Counted from the stretch's first letter, positions 31,196 to 40,357 are shown. The stretch is DNA of 64,000 nucleotides from Neorhizobium galegae (GCF_021391675.1 NZ_CP090095.1:2051501-2115500), one strand, 5' to 3'. Translations and numbers: made by a program. The notes: generated from the letters alone by a model not told the origin.

Positions 31196-32861
31196 TCCAA
31201 GCATGGCATCCAGCATTTCCTGGCCGGTGCCGAGCGTCGTCTCGAGTGCGAGCGACTGGTCGGTCAGCGAGGAACTGATGCGCTCGACGCTGGACGAGAG
31301 GATGTTTTCGATCGCATCAGAACCGCTTGCCACCGTCTCGTTGATGCGGGCGAGGCTGTCCATCAGCTTGCTGTCGAGCGTGCCGGCGCGCTGGTCGAAG
31401 GCTGAGGTGAACTGCGAGATGTTGTCGTCGAAGGTCGTGCTGAGCAGGCCGACGGTCGTCTGCAGGCGCTCTTCGAAGAAGCCGGAGCGCATGTCGAGGT
31501 CGAGGACCACGTCTTCGACGGTGCTTTGCAGGGTCTGGCGGAAGGACGAGGTCTTTTCTTCGAGCGAGCTGTTGAGCGAAGCAAGGATGCCGCCGAGCGA
31601 CCCGGTGAGCGTCTGTTCGCTTTCGGCAAGCCCGTCGGTGATCTCGCGGGTCCGGGCAAGCAGCGTCTCGTTCAGCTGGCGGGTACGGTCCGCAAGCGCT
31701 GCATTGAGCTTTTCGGTATTGGCGTCGAGCGAGGAGGCGCGTGTCTGGAATTCATTGAGAAGCGCCTGGCCGCGCTGCGACAGCACGGTGTTGATCGCAT
31801 CCATGCGCTCGTCGAACTCGTGGGCGAGCGCGAAACCGGAGGAGTTGAGCGTCTGCAGCAGGTTTTCGGTCTTTGTCGTCAGCAGGCTGCCGAGTGCTTC
31901 GCCGGCCGCGTTGGACTTCTCCATCAGCGCCGCGCCGCGCGTCTCGATCATCGAGGCAAAGGCTTCGCCTGATGTCGCCAGGCGAATGGAGATTTCTTCG
32001 GTCGCAAGCGACAGCTCTTCCTTGAGCTGATCATGGGCTCCGACGATCGACGAGCGGATGCGCTCGGCGTGGTTGACGATCGCGTCGCGTTCGGCGCCGA
32101 GTTCGTGGACGAGGCCGCGAACGCGCAATTCGTTGTCGGTGAAGCTCCGCTCCAGCGCATTCACTTCCGAATGGACGAGCGTCTCGAGCTCGGCGGCGCG
32201 GGCGATGGTGCGCTCGATGCCTTCGTTCATTGCCGAGACTTCGCGGCGCACGGCCTGGCCGACACTCATGATCTCGCTCGGAGGCGACGGTTTCGGGATC
32301 GGACAGGCGCAGCGCCACCTCGGCCATCGAGCGGGCGGCGGTTCTCAGATCCTGAGCGCGGGCCATCATGATCGCGAAGGCGAAGAACAGCATGATCGGA
32401 ATGAGGATACAGACCGCCAGCGCGACGATGCCGGGAGCGGCGAGAACGCCTTCGACCGAGGTGATCTGCCAGAGCTGGTTGCCGTAGATCATCTGTCCGA
32501 GCGCGATGCCGCCGATTGCCCAGAGGATCGAGACGATCACCGCATTGCGGATGGACGAGCGCATCGCGCCGCCTTCCAGCGTCCGCAGGATCGCAGTCGA
32601 ACTGCGTTTGCCCGCATCGTTGGCGGGCTGGAATGTGGGAGACTTTGCAGCGGTTTCGGTGGCTGCCGATCTGTATGATTCGGCGGCATCGTCCTGATAC
32701 TGGGTCTGACGCGGTTTGTTAGTGTCTGACACTCTTGCCTCCGAGGCATGGGGCACTGATCTAGGGCGCGACTGATCATCGTTGAAGTTGATTTTTAGGG
32801 CATCTTCCAACGCCTGGAACGCCGTCTCATCGATCGACTCGCTGCTAGGGTTCTTTGCCAT

Positions 32862-33334
32862 GCGGTTACGCCTCGTTACATACTCGCCCGGCAAATCCCA
32901 TCTGACGCGCTGCCGCCCGCAGACCGACAGATGGAACGCTGCCTGCCGGAAACTCTCCACCCACAAAGCGGATTTCCAGTTTCCTATTCATTTTCAAGTC
33001 GGATGGCCGTTCTTTCAAACGGATGATAATGAAAGCTTACCAACCTACCATCCGGGGCAAAAGGACGATATTCCTCGCCACCTTAGGCGTATTGTAGTGG
33101 CACATTCGGCCACCCTGCACAATTATGACGCCTGCCTTCGAATGATGCCGTGGAATGTTGTTAACAGAATTTAAACCATACGAAGATGCAAAACCCCTAA
33201 AATCCCGGGAGCTTAGCAGAAATTAACCATATGGGAAGAAACCGGCCCAGATTGTGCCGGAATTTAACGGGATAGCTCCGATTGGCCCGCACAATTCGGG
33301 ACATTATCAGAAGAGCAACAGGGAAAACAGGTTC
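32862..33334. other. 473-bp divergent intergenic region between GPR and Hpt genes
   Basis: More AT-rich than its surroundings, with no credible gene on either strand. It must hold the promoters of the GPR gene (minus) and the Hpt gene (plus). Two CtrA-like motifs lie nearer the Hpt side (see 33161-33230). Confidence 0.7.
33161..33230 (+). promoter_or_regulatory. CtrA-like binding motifs upstream of the Hpt gene
   Basis: TTAACAGAATTTAAACCAT (33161-33179) contains two TTAA elements six bases apart, one base short of the TTAA-N7-TTAA consensus of CtrA. A second site, TTAACCAT at 33223-33230, equals the alphaproteobacterial CtrA half-site. Both lie 105-175 nt before the Hpt start. Binding is inferred from motif alone. 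Confidence 0.4.
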
Positions 33335-33709
33335 ATGGCAATGGCAGCCGTCAGTATCGCGTTCGAAGCTCCGGAAACGCTCCGGGGCGCTTGCCCCTCG
33401 CAGTCCCGTCCGATTGACCTCGTCCATCTCGCGACCCAGACCATGGGCGACAAAAGCCTTGAAGTCGAAGTGCTCCAGATGTTTGCACGCCAGGCACGCC
33501 GCGCACTGCACGATATATCAAGCGCCGATAGCGCCTACGTCGTCGCAGCCGCACACCGCCTGAAGGGCGCTGCCGGTGCAGTCGGTGCCTTCAAGGTTTC
33601 CACCGCTGCCGAGCGCCTTGAAGACAATGCCTCCGACGCCTCGTTGCGGGCCGCGGTCGCTGCCGCAGTCATCGAGGCCGAAAACTTCATCAACAAACTC
33701 TGCCGCTGA
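33335..33709 (+). CDS. Hpt-domain phosphotransfer protein
   Basis: A 124-residue four-helix histidine phosphotransfer protein. The phosphorylation site is His74 in AAHRLKGAAGAVGA, the canonical H-x-L-K-G-A/S pattern. Residues 28-120 form the domain; the first 25 are poorly conserved. The ATG at 33335 fits homologues and has AGG upstream; the frame is open from 33254. Its kinase partner cannot be told; the window also encodes the hybrid kinase CckA, but the usual CckA partner ChpT is a larger protein. Confidence 0.8.
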   Translation: MAMAAVSIAFEAPETLRGACPSQSRPIDLVHLATQTMGDKSLEVEVLQMFARQARRALHDISSADSAYVVAAAHRLKGAAGAVGAFKVSTAAERLEDNASDASLRAAVAAAVIEAENFINKLCR

Positions 33710-33849
33710 GCGATTCGGCCAATCGGTTGGGCGAGGCGCCGATTGAACAGCCGGCGGCGCCCCGAAATATTGACTGCGCCGGGGTTTTATTGGAAGACAG
33801 CACGCTCAAATAGTGTGCCCTGACCTTCAACATTCCGGATTTCCCTATC

Positions 33850-34170
33850 ATGACGAAACTGACCATCGTTGCCTTTGACGGAACGCGTTTCGATATCGAA
33901 GCCGAGCCAGGCTCCACCGTTATGGAGAATGCGGTTCGCAATTCCGTCCCCGGCATCGAGGCCGAATGCGGTGGCGCCTGCGCCTGCGCCACCTGTCATG
34001 TCTATGTCGACGAGGCCTGGACCGAAAGGGTCGGCCCGCCGGCTCCCATGGAGGAAGACATGCTCGACTTCGCCTTCGAGGTGAAGCCGACCTCGCGCCT
34101 TTCCTGTCAGATCAAGGTCAAGGCGGATCTCGACGGGCTCGTGGTCAACGTGCCCGAGCGCCAAGCCTGA
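33850..34170 (+). CDS. 2Fe-2S ferredoxin, adrenodoxin type
   Basis: A 106-residue electron carrier with the cluster ligands in CGGACACATC near residues 40-49 (C-x5-C-x2-C) and the fourth Cys in RLSCQIKV near residue 87. The [21 protein letters not shown] segment is that of the adrenodoxin/FdxB group used by cytochrome P450s, terminal oxygenases or Fe-S assembly. ATG at 33850. Single gene between Hpt and a candidate sRNA. Confidence 0.92.
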   Translation: MTKLTIVAFDGTRFDIEAEPGSTVMENAVRNSVPGIEAECGGACACATCHVYVDEAWTERVGPPAPMEEDMLDFAFEVKPTSRLSCQIKVKADLDGLVVNVPERQA

Positions 34171-34211
34171 TCGTGGCCTGATCGTCTTTTCCCGATCGCC
34201 CGTTTACGGGC

Positions 34212-34249
34212 AAAAAAAAGCCTCGCTCCGCAAAAGCGGCAAGCGAGGC
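34212..34249 (-). terminator. Strong Rho-independent terminator
   Basis: An 8-bp outer stem GCCTCGCT/AGCGAGGC plus a 4-bp inner stem CCGC/GCGG around an AAAA loop (plus-strand letters), followed on the minus strand by eight T. It terminates minus-strand transcription, not the ferredoxin gene. Confidence 0.85.
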
Positions 34250-34300
34250 CAGGCGGGCGCATCACCAGCAGGGGAGGGAGGAACCACCTGCGGCTTGAAG
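34212..34300 (-). ncRNA. Candidate small RNA with CCUCCC motif and strong terminator
   Basis: On the minus strand the sequence ends in a hairpin plus eight U, with no protein gene immediately upstream: the nearest, the DUF922 gene, stops 335 nt before it. Just before the hairpin lies a pyrimidine stretch UUCCUCCCUCCCC (34269-34281), an anti-Shine-Dalgarno motif seen in single-stranded parts of alphaproteobacterial sRNAs such as MmgR (alpha-r8 family). The arrangement and about 80-nt core length fit that family, but I cannot run a covariance search and the 5' end is a guess; a weak promoter-like pair near 34408-34437 would give about 190 nt. Confidence 0.45.
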
Positions 34301-34583
34301 ACGCGCCAGGAGAACTAAAACACCGGAAACCAAACTCAGGAACACCTGAAACAACCGCGTCCGACACATCGGTTCGAAAACCGGAAAGGTACGCTGATCC
34401 TGCGGCTATCTACCTCATTTGCCTCGTTTTTCGAAGCGTTGGTAGGTAAGCTATGTCTTAGGTTGTATCCGAAATTTCTATTTTAGACTATCACCATAAA
34501 TCACCCGTCATTGACGAGGGATGATGCAAGCTCCGCAAAAGCCTGGGCACGGTTGGTCGGGTTGATTCACCCCAAAAAGCGGA
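34250..34583. other. Gap between ferredoxin terminator hairpin and DUF922 gene
   Basis: Apart from the candidate sRNA body at its left end, I see no gene here. There is a short stem with UUCG loop at 34371-34384 (CGGTT/AACCG) and an AT-rich stretch at 34440-34500. Confidence 0.5.
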
Positions 34584-35204
34584 TCAATTGCCGGATCGCT
34601 TCAGGCGATACTGCAGCAGCCGAATCATCCGCGCGTCGAAATTGGCCGCCTCGATCTGGTCGAACCGCAGCTGCTCCCGGTCATGCGTCTCAAGACCACG
34701 GCGGGTCGTCTCCGCCACCTGTCTTTCCAGCGCATCGCAGGTTCTGTTGGCGGGGAGGCCAAGCAGTTCCCGTTCGAGTTGGCGCGCGTGGTTGCGGGCG
34801 ATTTCCGCATGCCGCTCCTCGTGGCGCTTGATGTCCTTCGACAAAGTATCCCAGATGAAGCCGAGATCGGCGGTGGCACGGCCGCGATTGCCCCAGCGCG
34901 GCAGGATGATGTGGGTTCGGAGTGTCACACGCGCGCCGCCGACCGAACAGCGCCCGCCCCTTTCCACATAGGTGACGTCGCCGCCGAACTTGATTTCGGT
35001 GGCGCCGGGATGGCGATGGCCGGTGCTGCGGGTGAGAGGGCCGCGGCTCTCCAGTTCCTTGTCGAGGTCCTCGGCCGTGCGCCCACCGATCCGGAAATAG
35101 GAATAGGTCTTGTTGATGATTGGTTCTGCCATGGCCGTCGCAGGGATCACGCAGAGGAGAAGAAAGACACCGAAAAACCGGCGGACTCTGCGCATGGAGA
35201 ACAT
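34584..35204 (-). CDS. Secreted DUF922 protein with HExxH motif
   Basis: A 206-residue exported protein: signal peptide to about residue 26 (FFGVFLLLCVIPATAMA), then a DUF922 domain. An HExxH metal-binding motif is visible (RHEERHAEIA, near residue 140), and the domain has been proposed to be a secreted zinc protease; activity is not shown. Cys pairs (GRCSVGG, NRTCDAL) could form a disulfide. The start is ATG 35204 or 35195. It is divergent from folP, with the two starts about 75 nt apart. Confidence 0.8.
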   Translation of the reverse strand: MFSMRRVRRFFGVFLLLCVIPATAMAEPIINKTYSYFRIGGRTAEDLDKELESRGPLTRSTGHRHPGATEIKFGGDVTYVERGGRCSVGGARVTLRTHIILPRWGNRGRATADLGFIWDTLSKDIKRHEERHAEIARNHARQLERELLGLPANRTCDALERQVAETTRRGLETHDREQLRFDQIEAANFDARMIRLLQYRLKRSGN

Positions 35205-35280
35205 TCTATGGCCTGCGACGTTGAACTTATGGGGACCTTGGGGCATAGCCAGCCTGAGCGCAACACAAAGGCATCAAATT

Positions 35281-36186
35281 TTGCGTTACCCTTCGAAAGA
35301 CGGCCATCCGGTGATATCGCAGCGCAACAGAACCTGGCGTGTCGGGCGGGGCCGTGTTCTTGAACTGGGTCGCCAAGGCCAGATTATGGCGATCATCAAC
35401 ATCACGCCCGATTCCTTTTCCGACGGCGGAAACTACGCAAACCTGGATGCCGCGGTGGCTCACGCCGTTTCCTGCATCCGGGAGGGCGCCGCTATCCTCG
35501 ATATCGGCGGCGAGTCGACTAGGCCTGGCGCCGCCGAGGTGACGGCGGCGGAAGAGCAGGATCGCGTCCTGCCGGTGATCGAAAGACTCGCCGCGGAGAC
35601 CGATGCGCTGATCTCGATCGATACCTACCGCGCCGAAACCGCTCGCCTGGCGATGGCGGCGGGTGCCCATGTCATCAACGACGTCCACGGCCTGCAGCGT
35701 GAGCCGGAGATCGCGACCGTTGCGGCTCAAACATCTGCCGGTGTCTGCATCATGCATACCGGCCGCGGCCGCGAGCAGGAAAAGCGGTCCGATCAGATCG
35801 CCGACCAGGAATTTTTCCTGCGGCAGTCTCTCGAGATCGCTCGCAGCGCCGGCATTTCCGACGAGGCGATCGTGCTTGATCCGGGTTTCGGCTTTGCCAA
35901 GGACCGTGACGACGACATGGAATTGATGGCGCGTTTTGCCGAACTGCATAGGCTCGGCTTCCCGCTCCTCGCCGGCACTTCGCGCAAACGGTTCATCGGC
36001 GCCCTGACGGGACGAGAAAAGGCGAACGAGCGCGACGTCGGCACCGCCGCGACCACGGCGATCCTGCGCTTAGCGGGGGCTTCGATCTTCCGTGTCCACA
36101 ACGTTGCCGCCAATCGCGATGCGCTGGCAATGGCCGATGCGGTTCTCGCCGCAGCCTCCGTGCATGAAGAAAGAGAGGGCCTTTGA
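35281..36186 (+). CDS. folP: Dihydropteroate synthase
   Basis: Joins p-aminobenzoate to the pterin diphosphate in folate synthesis; the sulfonamide target. Motifs are IINITPDSFSDGG, DIGGESTRPGA, INDVHG, DPGFGFAKD and LAGTSRKRFIG. About 301 residues from TTG 35281, which has AAGG nine bases upstream; GTG 35311 is the alternative. No ATG fits. Its stop overlaps the folB start (TGATG), giving a tight folP-folB-folK operon. Confidence 0.93.
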   Translation: MRYPSKDGHPVISQRNRTWRVGRGRVLELGRQGQIMAIINITPDSFSDGGNYANLDAAVAHAVSCIREGAAILDIGGESTRPGAAEVTAAEEQDRVLPVIERLAAETDALISIDTYRAETARLAMAAGAHVINDVHGLQREPEIATVAAQTSAGVCIMHTGRGREQEKRSDQIADQEFFLRQSLEIARSAGISDEAIVLDPGFGFAKDRDDDMELMARFAELHRLGFPLLAGTSRKRFIGALTGREKANERDVGTAATTAILRLAGASIFRVHNVAANRDALAMADAVLAAASVHEEREGL

Positions 36187-36551
36187 TGGCGACCTACACG
36201 ATCACGCTGAAGAACTGTGCGTTCTACGCCAAGCATGGCGCTTTCGAGCAGGAGGCCACGCTCGGCCAGCGTTTCTTCATCGACGTCATCATGGACGTCG
36301 AGGCGGACGAGGCACTCGAAAACGACGATGTCGCGAGCACGGTGCATTACGGCATCGCCTACGAAATCGTCGAGAAGGTGGTGACCGGCCACCGCCGCAA
36401 CCTCATCGAGACGCTCGCCAAGGACATCGCCAAGGCGCTCTGCGCCTGGTCGCCGCAGATCCGCCGGGCAGAGATCGCCGTGCGCAAGCCGAGCGTGCCG
36501 ATCCCCGGCATCCTCGATTATGCGGAGGTGCGTGTTGAGCATTTCGCCTGA
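36186..36551 (+). CDS. folB: Dihydroneopterin aldolase
   Basis: Cleaves dihydroneopterin to hydroxymethyl-dihydropterin and glycolaldehyde, the step before folK. The 121-residue product has the family's FYAKHGAFEQEATLGQRFFID start (first residues only quoted in part: FYAKHGAFEQE), the VHYG segment and KPSVPIPG near the end. ATG 36186 overlaps the folP stop; its own 3' end overlaps the folK start by 20 nt. Confidence 0.93.
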   Translation: MATYTITLKNCAFYAKHGAFEQEATLGQRFFIDVIMDVEADEALENDDVASTVHYGIAYEIVEKVVTGHRRNLIETLAKDIAKALCAWSPQIRRAEIAVRKPSVPIPGILDYAEVRVEHFA

Positions 36552-37062
36552 AAAGACAGTCGAGGTCGCGGCTCTGGGGCTCGGCGGCAATATCGGCGAT
36601 CCGCCGTCGTCCATGGCCGAGGCGCTCAGGCAGCTCGATGGGCGCGAGGACTGCCGCGTTCTTGCCGTCTCGAAACTCTATTCGACCCCGCCCTGGGGCA
36701 AGACCGACCAGGCGGATTTCTTCAACTGCTGCGTCCTGGTGGAGACTTCATTGGAGCCGGAGGACCTGCTGGACGTCTGTCTGTCGATCGAGCGCGGCAT
36801 GAAGCGCGTTCGCCTGGAGCGCTGGGGACCACGCACCATCGATATCGATATCCTGACCTATGGGGCGCGCGAGCAGAGAAGCGAAAAACTGGAAGTGCCG
36901 CATCCGCGCATGACCGACCGCGGCTTCGTGATGATGCCGCTTGCCGACATCGCCCCGGATCTTCTGGTGAAGGGAAGGAAAGTGCGCGACTGGCTTGACG
37001 GCGCCGATACTGCCGGCATCAAGATCGCGCAGGACAGCCAGGACTGGTGGCAGGGCGCCTGA
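36532..37062 (+). CDS. folK: 2-amino-4-hydroxy-6-hydroxymethyldihydropteridine diphosphokinase
   Basis: Transfers diphosphate from ATP to the pterin, feeding folP. Signature GLGGNIGDP near residue 18, SKLYSTPPWGKTDQADFFNC, and the RWGPRTIDIDIL motif near residue 100, with HPRMTDRGFVMMPL. GGAGG at 36524-36528 points to GTG 36532 or TTG 36535 as start; the upstream ATG 36520 would lie before that site. Last gene of the folate operon. Confidence 0.92.
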   Translation: MLSISPEKTVEVAALGLGGNIGDPPSSMAEALRQLDGREDCRVLAVSKLYSTPPWGKTDQADFFNCCVLVETSLEPEDLLDVCLSIERGMKRVRLERWGPRTIDIDILTYGAREQRSEKLEVPHPRMTDRGFVMMPLADIAPDLLVKGRKVRDWLDGADTAGIKIAQDSQDWWQGA

Positions 37063-37078
37063 GGCGCCCTTTGTTGTC

Positions 37079-37633
37079 TTATTGTTGGATCGAACCGACG
37101 GCGATCGAATCCATGTCGCGGTCGAGGCTGAGCCCGATCACCGGAACCATCTGGTCTTCGACCTTGATCGAGATGGTAATGTTCATCTTGTTCTCGCCGC
37201 GCAGGCTGGCGACCATCGCGCCGTTGAGCTGATTGCGGTTGATGCCCATGACGACCTTGTCGCCGCTGACCGAGCCGGAAATGATGTCCAGTCCCTTGCC
37301 CTCGGCGCCGTCCAGGAACTTGCCGGTGTAACCGCGGCCGCTCTGGGTGATGGTGGCCGACATCGGCTGCTGGAACACGCCGACACGGCAGGTCCCATCG
37401 AGCTTGATGCCGACATCGCTGTCGGGGATCGCTGCACCGGTCAGGTTGCAACTGAATTTCGTGCCCTTGTATTTGCCGGCGACGATTTCGCCGGGACCTT
37501 TCCAGACGCCGGCGACCGACTGGAAGAAAGCCTTGTCGCGCGGAGCGGCTTCAGCCTGCGGCGCCATGGCGGAAGTGGTCGCGACTGTCAGAATGGCGAA
37601 CCCGCCCAGAAGCGAAAAGAAGCGCGAATACAT
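37079..37633 (-). CDS. Secreted protein of unknown function
   Basis: A 184-residue exported protein with a signal peptide (residues 1-29, ending PQAEAAP) and a beta-rich mature part (GVWKGPGEIVAGKYKGTKFSC, GKGLDIISGSVSGDKVVMGI). Two Cys (NFSCNL-type and GTCRVG) may pair. I recognise the type as common in Rhizobiaceae but know no function. Good GGGGAAAG site before ATG 37633. Convergent with folK. Confidence 0.7.
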   Translation of the reverse strand: MYSRFFSLLGGFAILTVATTSAMAPQAEAAPRDKAFFQSVAGVWKGPGEIVAGKYKGTKFSCNLTGAAIPDSDVGIKLDGTCRVGVFQQPMSATITQSGRGYTGKFLDGAEGKGLDIISGSVSGDKVVMGINRNQLNGAMVASLRGENKMNITISIKVEDQMVPVIGLSLDRDMDSIAVGSIQQ

Positions 37634-37735
37634 GAACTTTCCCCTGACGAGCAGCAGCTTTAAGTGTCCCGTAATTTAGGTGGGAATGGTTAACGACTGG
37701 TGACCATGGCCGGGTCTGAGCCATGGTCGGACACT

Positions 37736-38815
37736 CTATTGTTCATCTTTCCGCCCGCCGACAGTCGCGATATCCGAGATGAAATCGCTGATTCCGGGCC
37801 TTTTGACCGCCCGGAAGGGCAGCGGCCGGCAGAGATCCATGGCGGCGATGCCGATTCGCGCAGTCAGCAGACCGTTGATCACGCCTTCGCCCAAACGCTT
37901 GGATAGTTTCGAAGCGAGGCCGTGTCCCAGAACCTGTTGCGCGACACCGTCGCCGACGGCGATCGAGCCGGTCACGGCGAGATGGGCGATGACGTCCCGC
38001 ATCAGCCTCATGAGCCCAAGCGTGCCCGGCCTGCCGCCGTAGAGCTCGGCCATGGCGCGGATCAGCCGCGTGACTTCAAAGAGCACGTAGGCAAGGTCGA
38101 CGATGGCACGCGGGCTGATGGCGGTGACGATCGAGACACGCTTGGACGATCCGAGAATGAGAGCACGGGCCTTGCGGTCGAGCGGCGCCAGGAGCTCCCG
38201 TTCGGCCAGCTCGATGAGTTGCGGGCCGTCGATGATCTCGTCTTTCGTCGCCTCGAGGTTGGCGCGTCCCTTGGCGGTCTCCGCCCGGTGACTGAGAAGT
38301 TTCGCAAGCGTGGCAACGACGGCACGCGCGGCGGTCGGGCGAGGGGAAAGGGCCGCCTCTTCCGCTTGTGCTTTCAGGGTCTGGACGGCGGAAAGCCGCA
38401 TCATGCCGAAGATCTCGCGGCCGACGATCACGGCAACGGCGACGAGCCCGATGGCAAGCGCGGTTAGCGCCGCATATCCAAGCCAGTCGGCACGGGTGAA
38501 CAGGTCGCGGATGACGCTATCGGCCCAGAGACCGAAGGCAAGCGACAGGAAGGTGCCGAAGGCCGCCGTCGCCAGATTGACGAACGAGAATCTCTTGCGC
38601 GCCCGGGGCTCGGCGACCGGGATGGCTTCTGCGGCGAGTTCGGGCGGCGTCACGAACGGATCCTGTTCGTCGGGCGTCACCACAACGCCGTCCTCGAAGC
38701 TGCGCGGGCTCCGGCGAGGGACAGGCAAGGTTTCGTTTCGGGCAGCACTTTCCTCTTCGACCGAGAAGGATGCGGGTCGGCGCTTGCCGTTCTGAGGTGA
38801 TTCGGGCGGTCTCAT
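37736..38815 (-). CDS. ycjF: YcjF-family inner-membrane protein (DUF697)
   Basis: A 359-residue protein: disordered, charged N-terminus (1-70), two transmembrane segments (about 76-98 and 108-132), then a helical DUF697-type C-terminal domain ending in amphipathic helices. Function unknown; in proteobacteria it is nearly always paired with ycjX, as here, where the ATG overlaps the ycjX stop (ATGA). Confidence 0.85.
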   Translation of the reverse strand: MRPPESPQNGKRRPASFSVEEESAARNETLPVPRRSPRSFEDGVVVTPDEQDPFVTPPELAAEAIPVAEPRARKRFSFVNLATAAFGTFLSLAFGLWADSVIRDLFTRADWLGYAALTALAIGLVAVAVIVGREIFGMMRLSAVQTLKAQAEEAALSPRPTAARAVVATLAKLLSHRAETAKGRANLEATKDEIIDGPQLIELAERELLAPLDRKARALILGSSKRVSIVTAISPRAIVDLAYVLFEVTRLIRAMAELYGGRPGTLGLMRLMRDVIAHLAVTGSIAVGDGVAQQVLGHGLASKLSKRLGEGVINGLLTARIGIAAMDLCRPLPFRAVKRPGISDFISDIATVGGRKDEQ

Positions 38816-40280
38816 GCGAGGCGGTCTCCGAACAGGAACTGCATGGCGCGGTCGAGCCGGATATGCGGTACCGAGAGTTTCATGCCACCATTCGCCTCTT
38901 CGAGCGCCGGTGGGCGAAAGCGCACCACGTTGATCTCCGGAAGCTCCGCGTCGATGGAATCCAGCTGTTGAAAGAATGCTTCAGGGTTTTCCGGCAAGTC
39001 ACCGGGAAATATCGCTGTTTTCTTGTTTCCGTCAAAACGTTCACCATTGATCATCTCGCCCGCAATCGGCGTGCCGACGATGACCGGCAGGAGATGATTG
39101 TCTTCCTTGACGGTCGCTTCGCGGGTGGCGCGCACCGATGCGATCGCCATCACCTCGATGCCGGCGCCGGCCATGCCGATCCGCTGCACGGCGCGATCGA
39201 CCAGCCGGCCGGTGAGCCGTTCCAGGCGGTCATGGCTTTCGTGGTGCAGGTGATCCGCCTTGGTGGCCGCGACCAGGACCTTGTCGATCCGGCGGCCGAT
39301 CAGGGAGGAAAAGAAGCTGTTGTGGCCGGGCCGAAAACAGGCGAGCACGTCGGTCAGCGCCCGTTCCAGATCCTGCACCGCTTCGGGTCCGCGATTGATC
39401 GCCTGCAGCGCGTCGATCAGCACGATCTGGCGGTCGAGCCGCGCGAAATGCTCGCGGAAGAACGGCTTGACCACGACGTTCTTGTAGGCCTCGTAGCGGC
39501 GCTCCATCATCGCCCGCAGCGAACCCTTCGGCGCTTTGGCATCAGGCATGTTCGGCAGCGGCGCAAAGTGAGCGCCGGCGAGCCTTCGAGATCGCCGGGC
39601 ATCAGGAAACGGCCGGGCGGCAGGGTCGAAAGCGACCGCTCGTCCGCCTTGCAGGCCTTGAGGTAGCCCGCAAAGGCTTCCGACAACCGCCTCGCGGTCA
39701 TTTCGTCAGCCGGGGCGTCTGCATCTATGCCGTTCGCGAGAGCCAGCCATTCCCGCGACAATTCCTCGCGGATGCCGGTGCCGGCAAGCGCCACGGTGTT
39801 GTCGCTGAAGGTGCGAAAATCCTGCGCCAGCAGCGGCAGGTCGAGCAGCCATTCGCCGGGGTAATCGACGATATCGATCGACAGCCGGCCGCGCGAAAAC
39901 ATCCGGCCCCAGCCGCTGGCACTCTGGTAGTCGAGAGTGATCCGCAGCTCCGAGATGGCGCGGGTCGAATCCGGCCAGATGCGGTCGCGCACCAGGGCCT
40001 GGATATGGTCCTCGTACTGGAAGCGCGGGATGGCATCATCCGGCTGCGGCTCCAACCGCACGGCGGAAATCCGGCCGGATCGGAACGCCTCGAAGAGCGG
40101 CAACCGGCCCCCGTTCAGGAGATTGTGGACAAGGGACGAGATGAACACGGTCTTGCCGGCCCGCGACAGGCCGGTCACGCCGAGCCTGATCGTCGGATGC
40201 ACGAGGCCCGAGGCACGGTCGGCGAGATTGTCGAGCGCGATGCGCGCGTCATCCGAGAAGCTGGTAAGCGAAGGCGGCAA
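38812..40280 (-). pseudogene. ycjX: YcjX-family P-loop ATPase/GTPase interrupted by a one-base frameshift
   Basis: The upstream part (from TTG 40280, MPPSLTSFSDDAR) has the P-loop GLSRAGKT near residue 38 and DYPGEWLLDLPLL (DUF463), and reads normally to EGSPALT. At 39565-39567 a run of three T (minus strand) is one base short: adding one T gives TFAPLPNMPDAKAPKG and joins the downstream 245-residue open frame (ending 38812), for 489 residues in all, the family length. Uncorrected, the first frame ends at 39507. The family is tied to envelope stress in enterobacteria; the role is not clear. A homopolymer location makes a sequencing error plausible. Confidence 0.85.
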
Positions 40281-40357
40281 GGCGTCGTTCCGGGTCCAGA
40301 GTTTACGCCTATATAGGAAGCCGTCGCGAGGCCGCAAAGCCGTCGCTCGGGTCCAGT

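Larger units (their letters stand above)
26438..32861 (-). pseudogene. gpr: Growth Pole Ring protein homologue (GPR/RgsE), about 2140 aa, interrupted by a one-base frameshift
   Basis: The gene starts at ATG 32861 (MAKNPSSESIDET, GAGG upstream). Residues 1-196 hold a charged N-terminus and two transmembrane segments (about 105-125 and 140-167). At 32273 one extra base shifts the frame: removing it joins VASER directly to IMSVGQAVRREV and gives 2140 residues. As read, the first frame stops at 32031 after 276 codons, and the second frame is open from 32269 to 26438 (1943 residues). The body is almost wholly heptad-like apolipoprotein-type helix, then a Pro-rich linker (about 27160-26880) and a conserved C-terminal domain (HMVESLNSLSVDIARAIDHD onwards). 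In Agrobacterium GPR, a protein of similar size, forms a ring at the growing pole; S. meliloti RgsE is its counterpart. A product this large with no other lesion suggests a sequencing error or very recent mutation. Confidence 0.85.
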
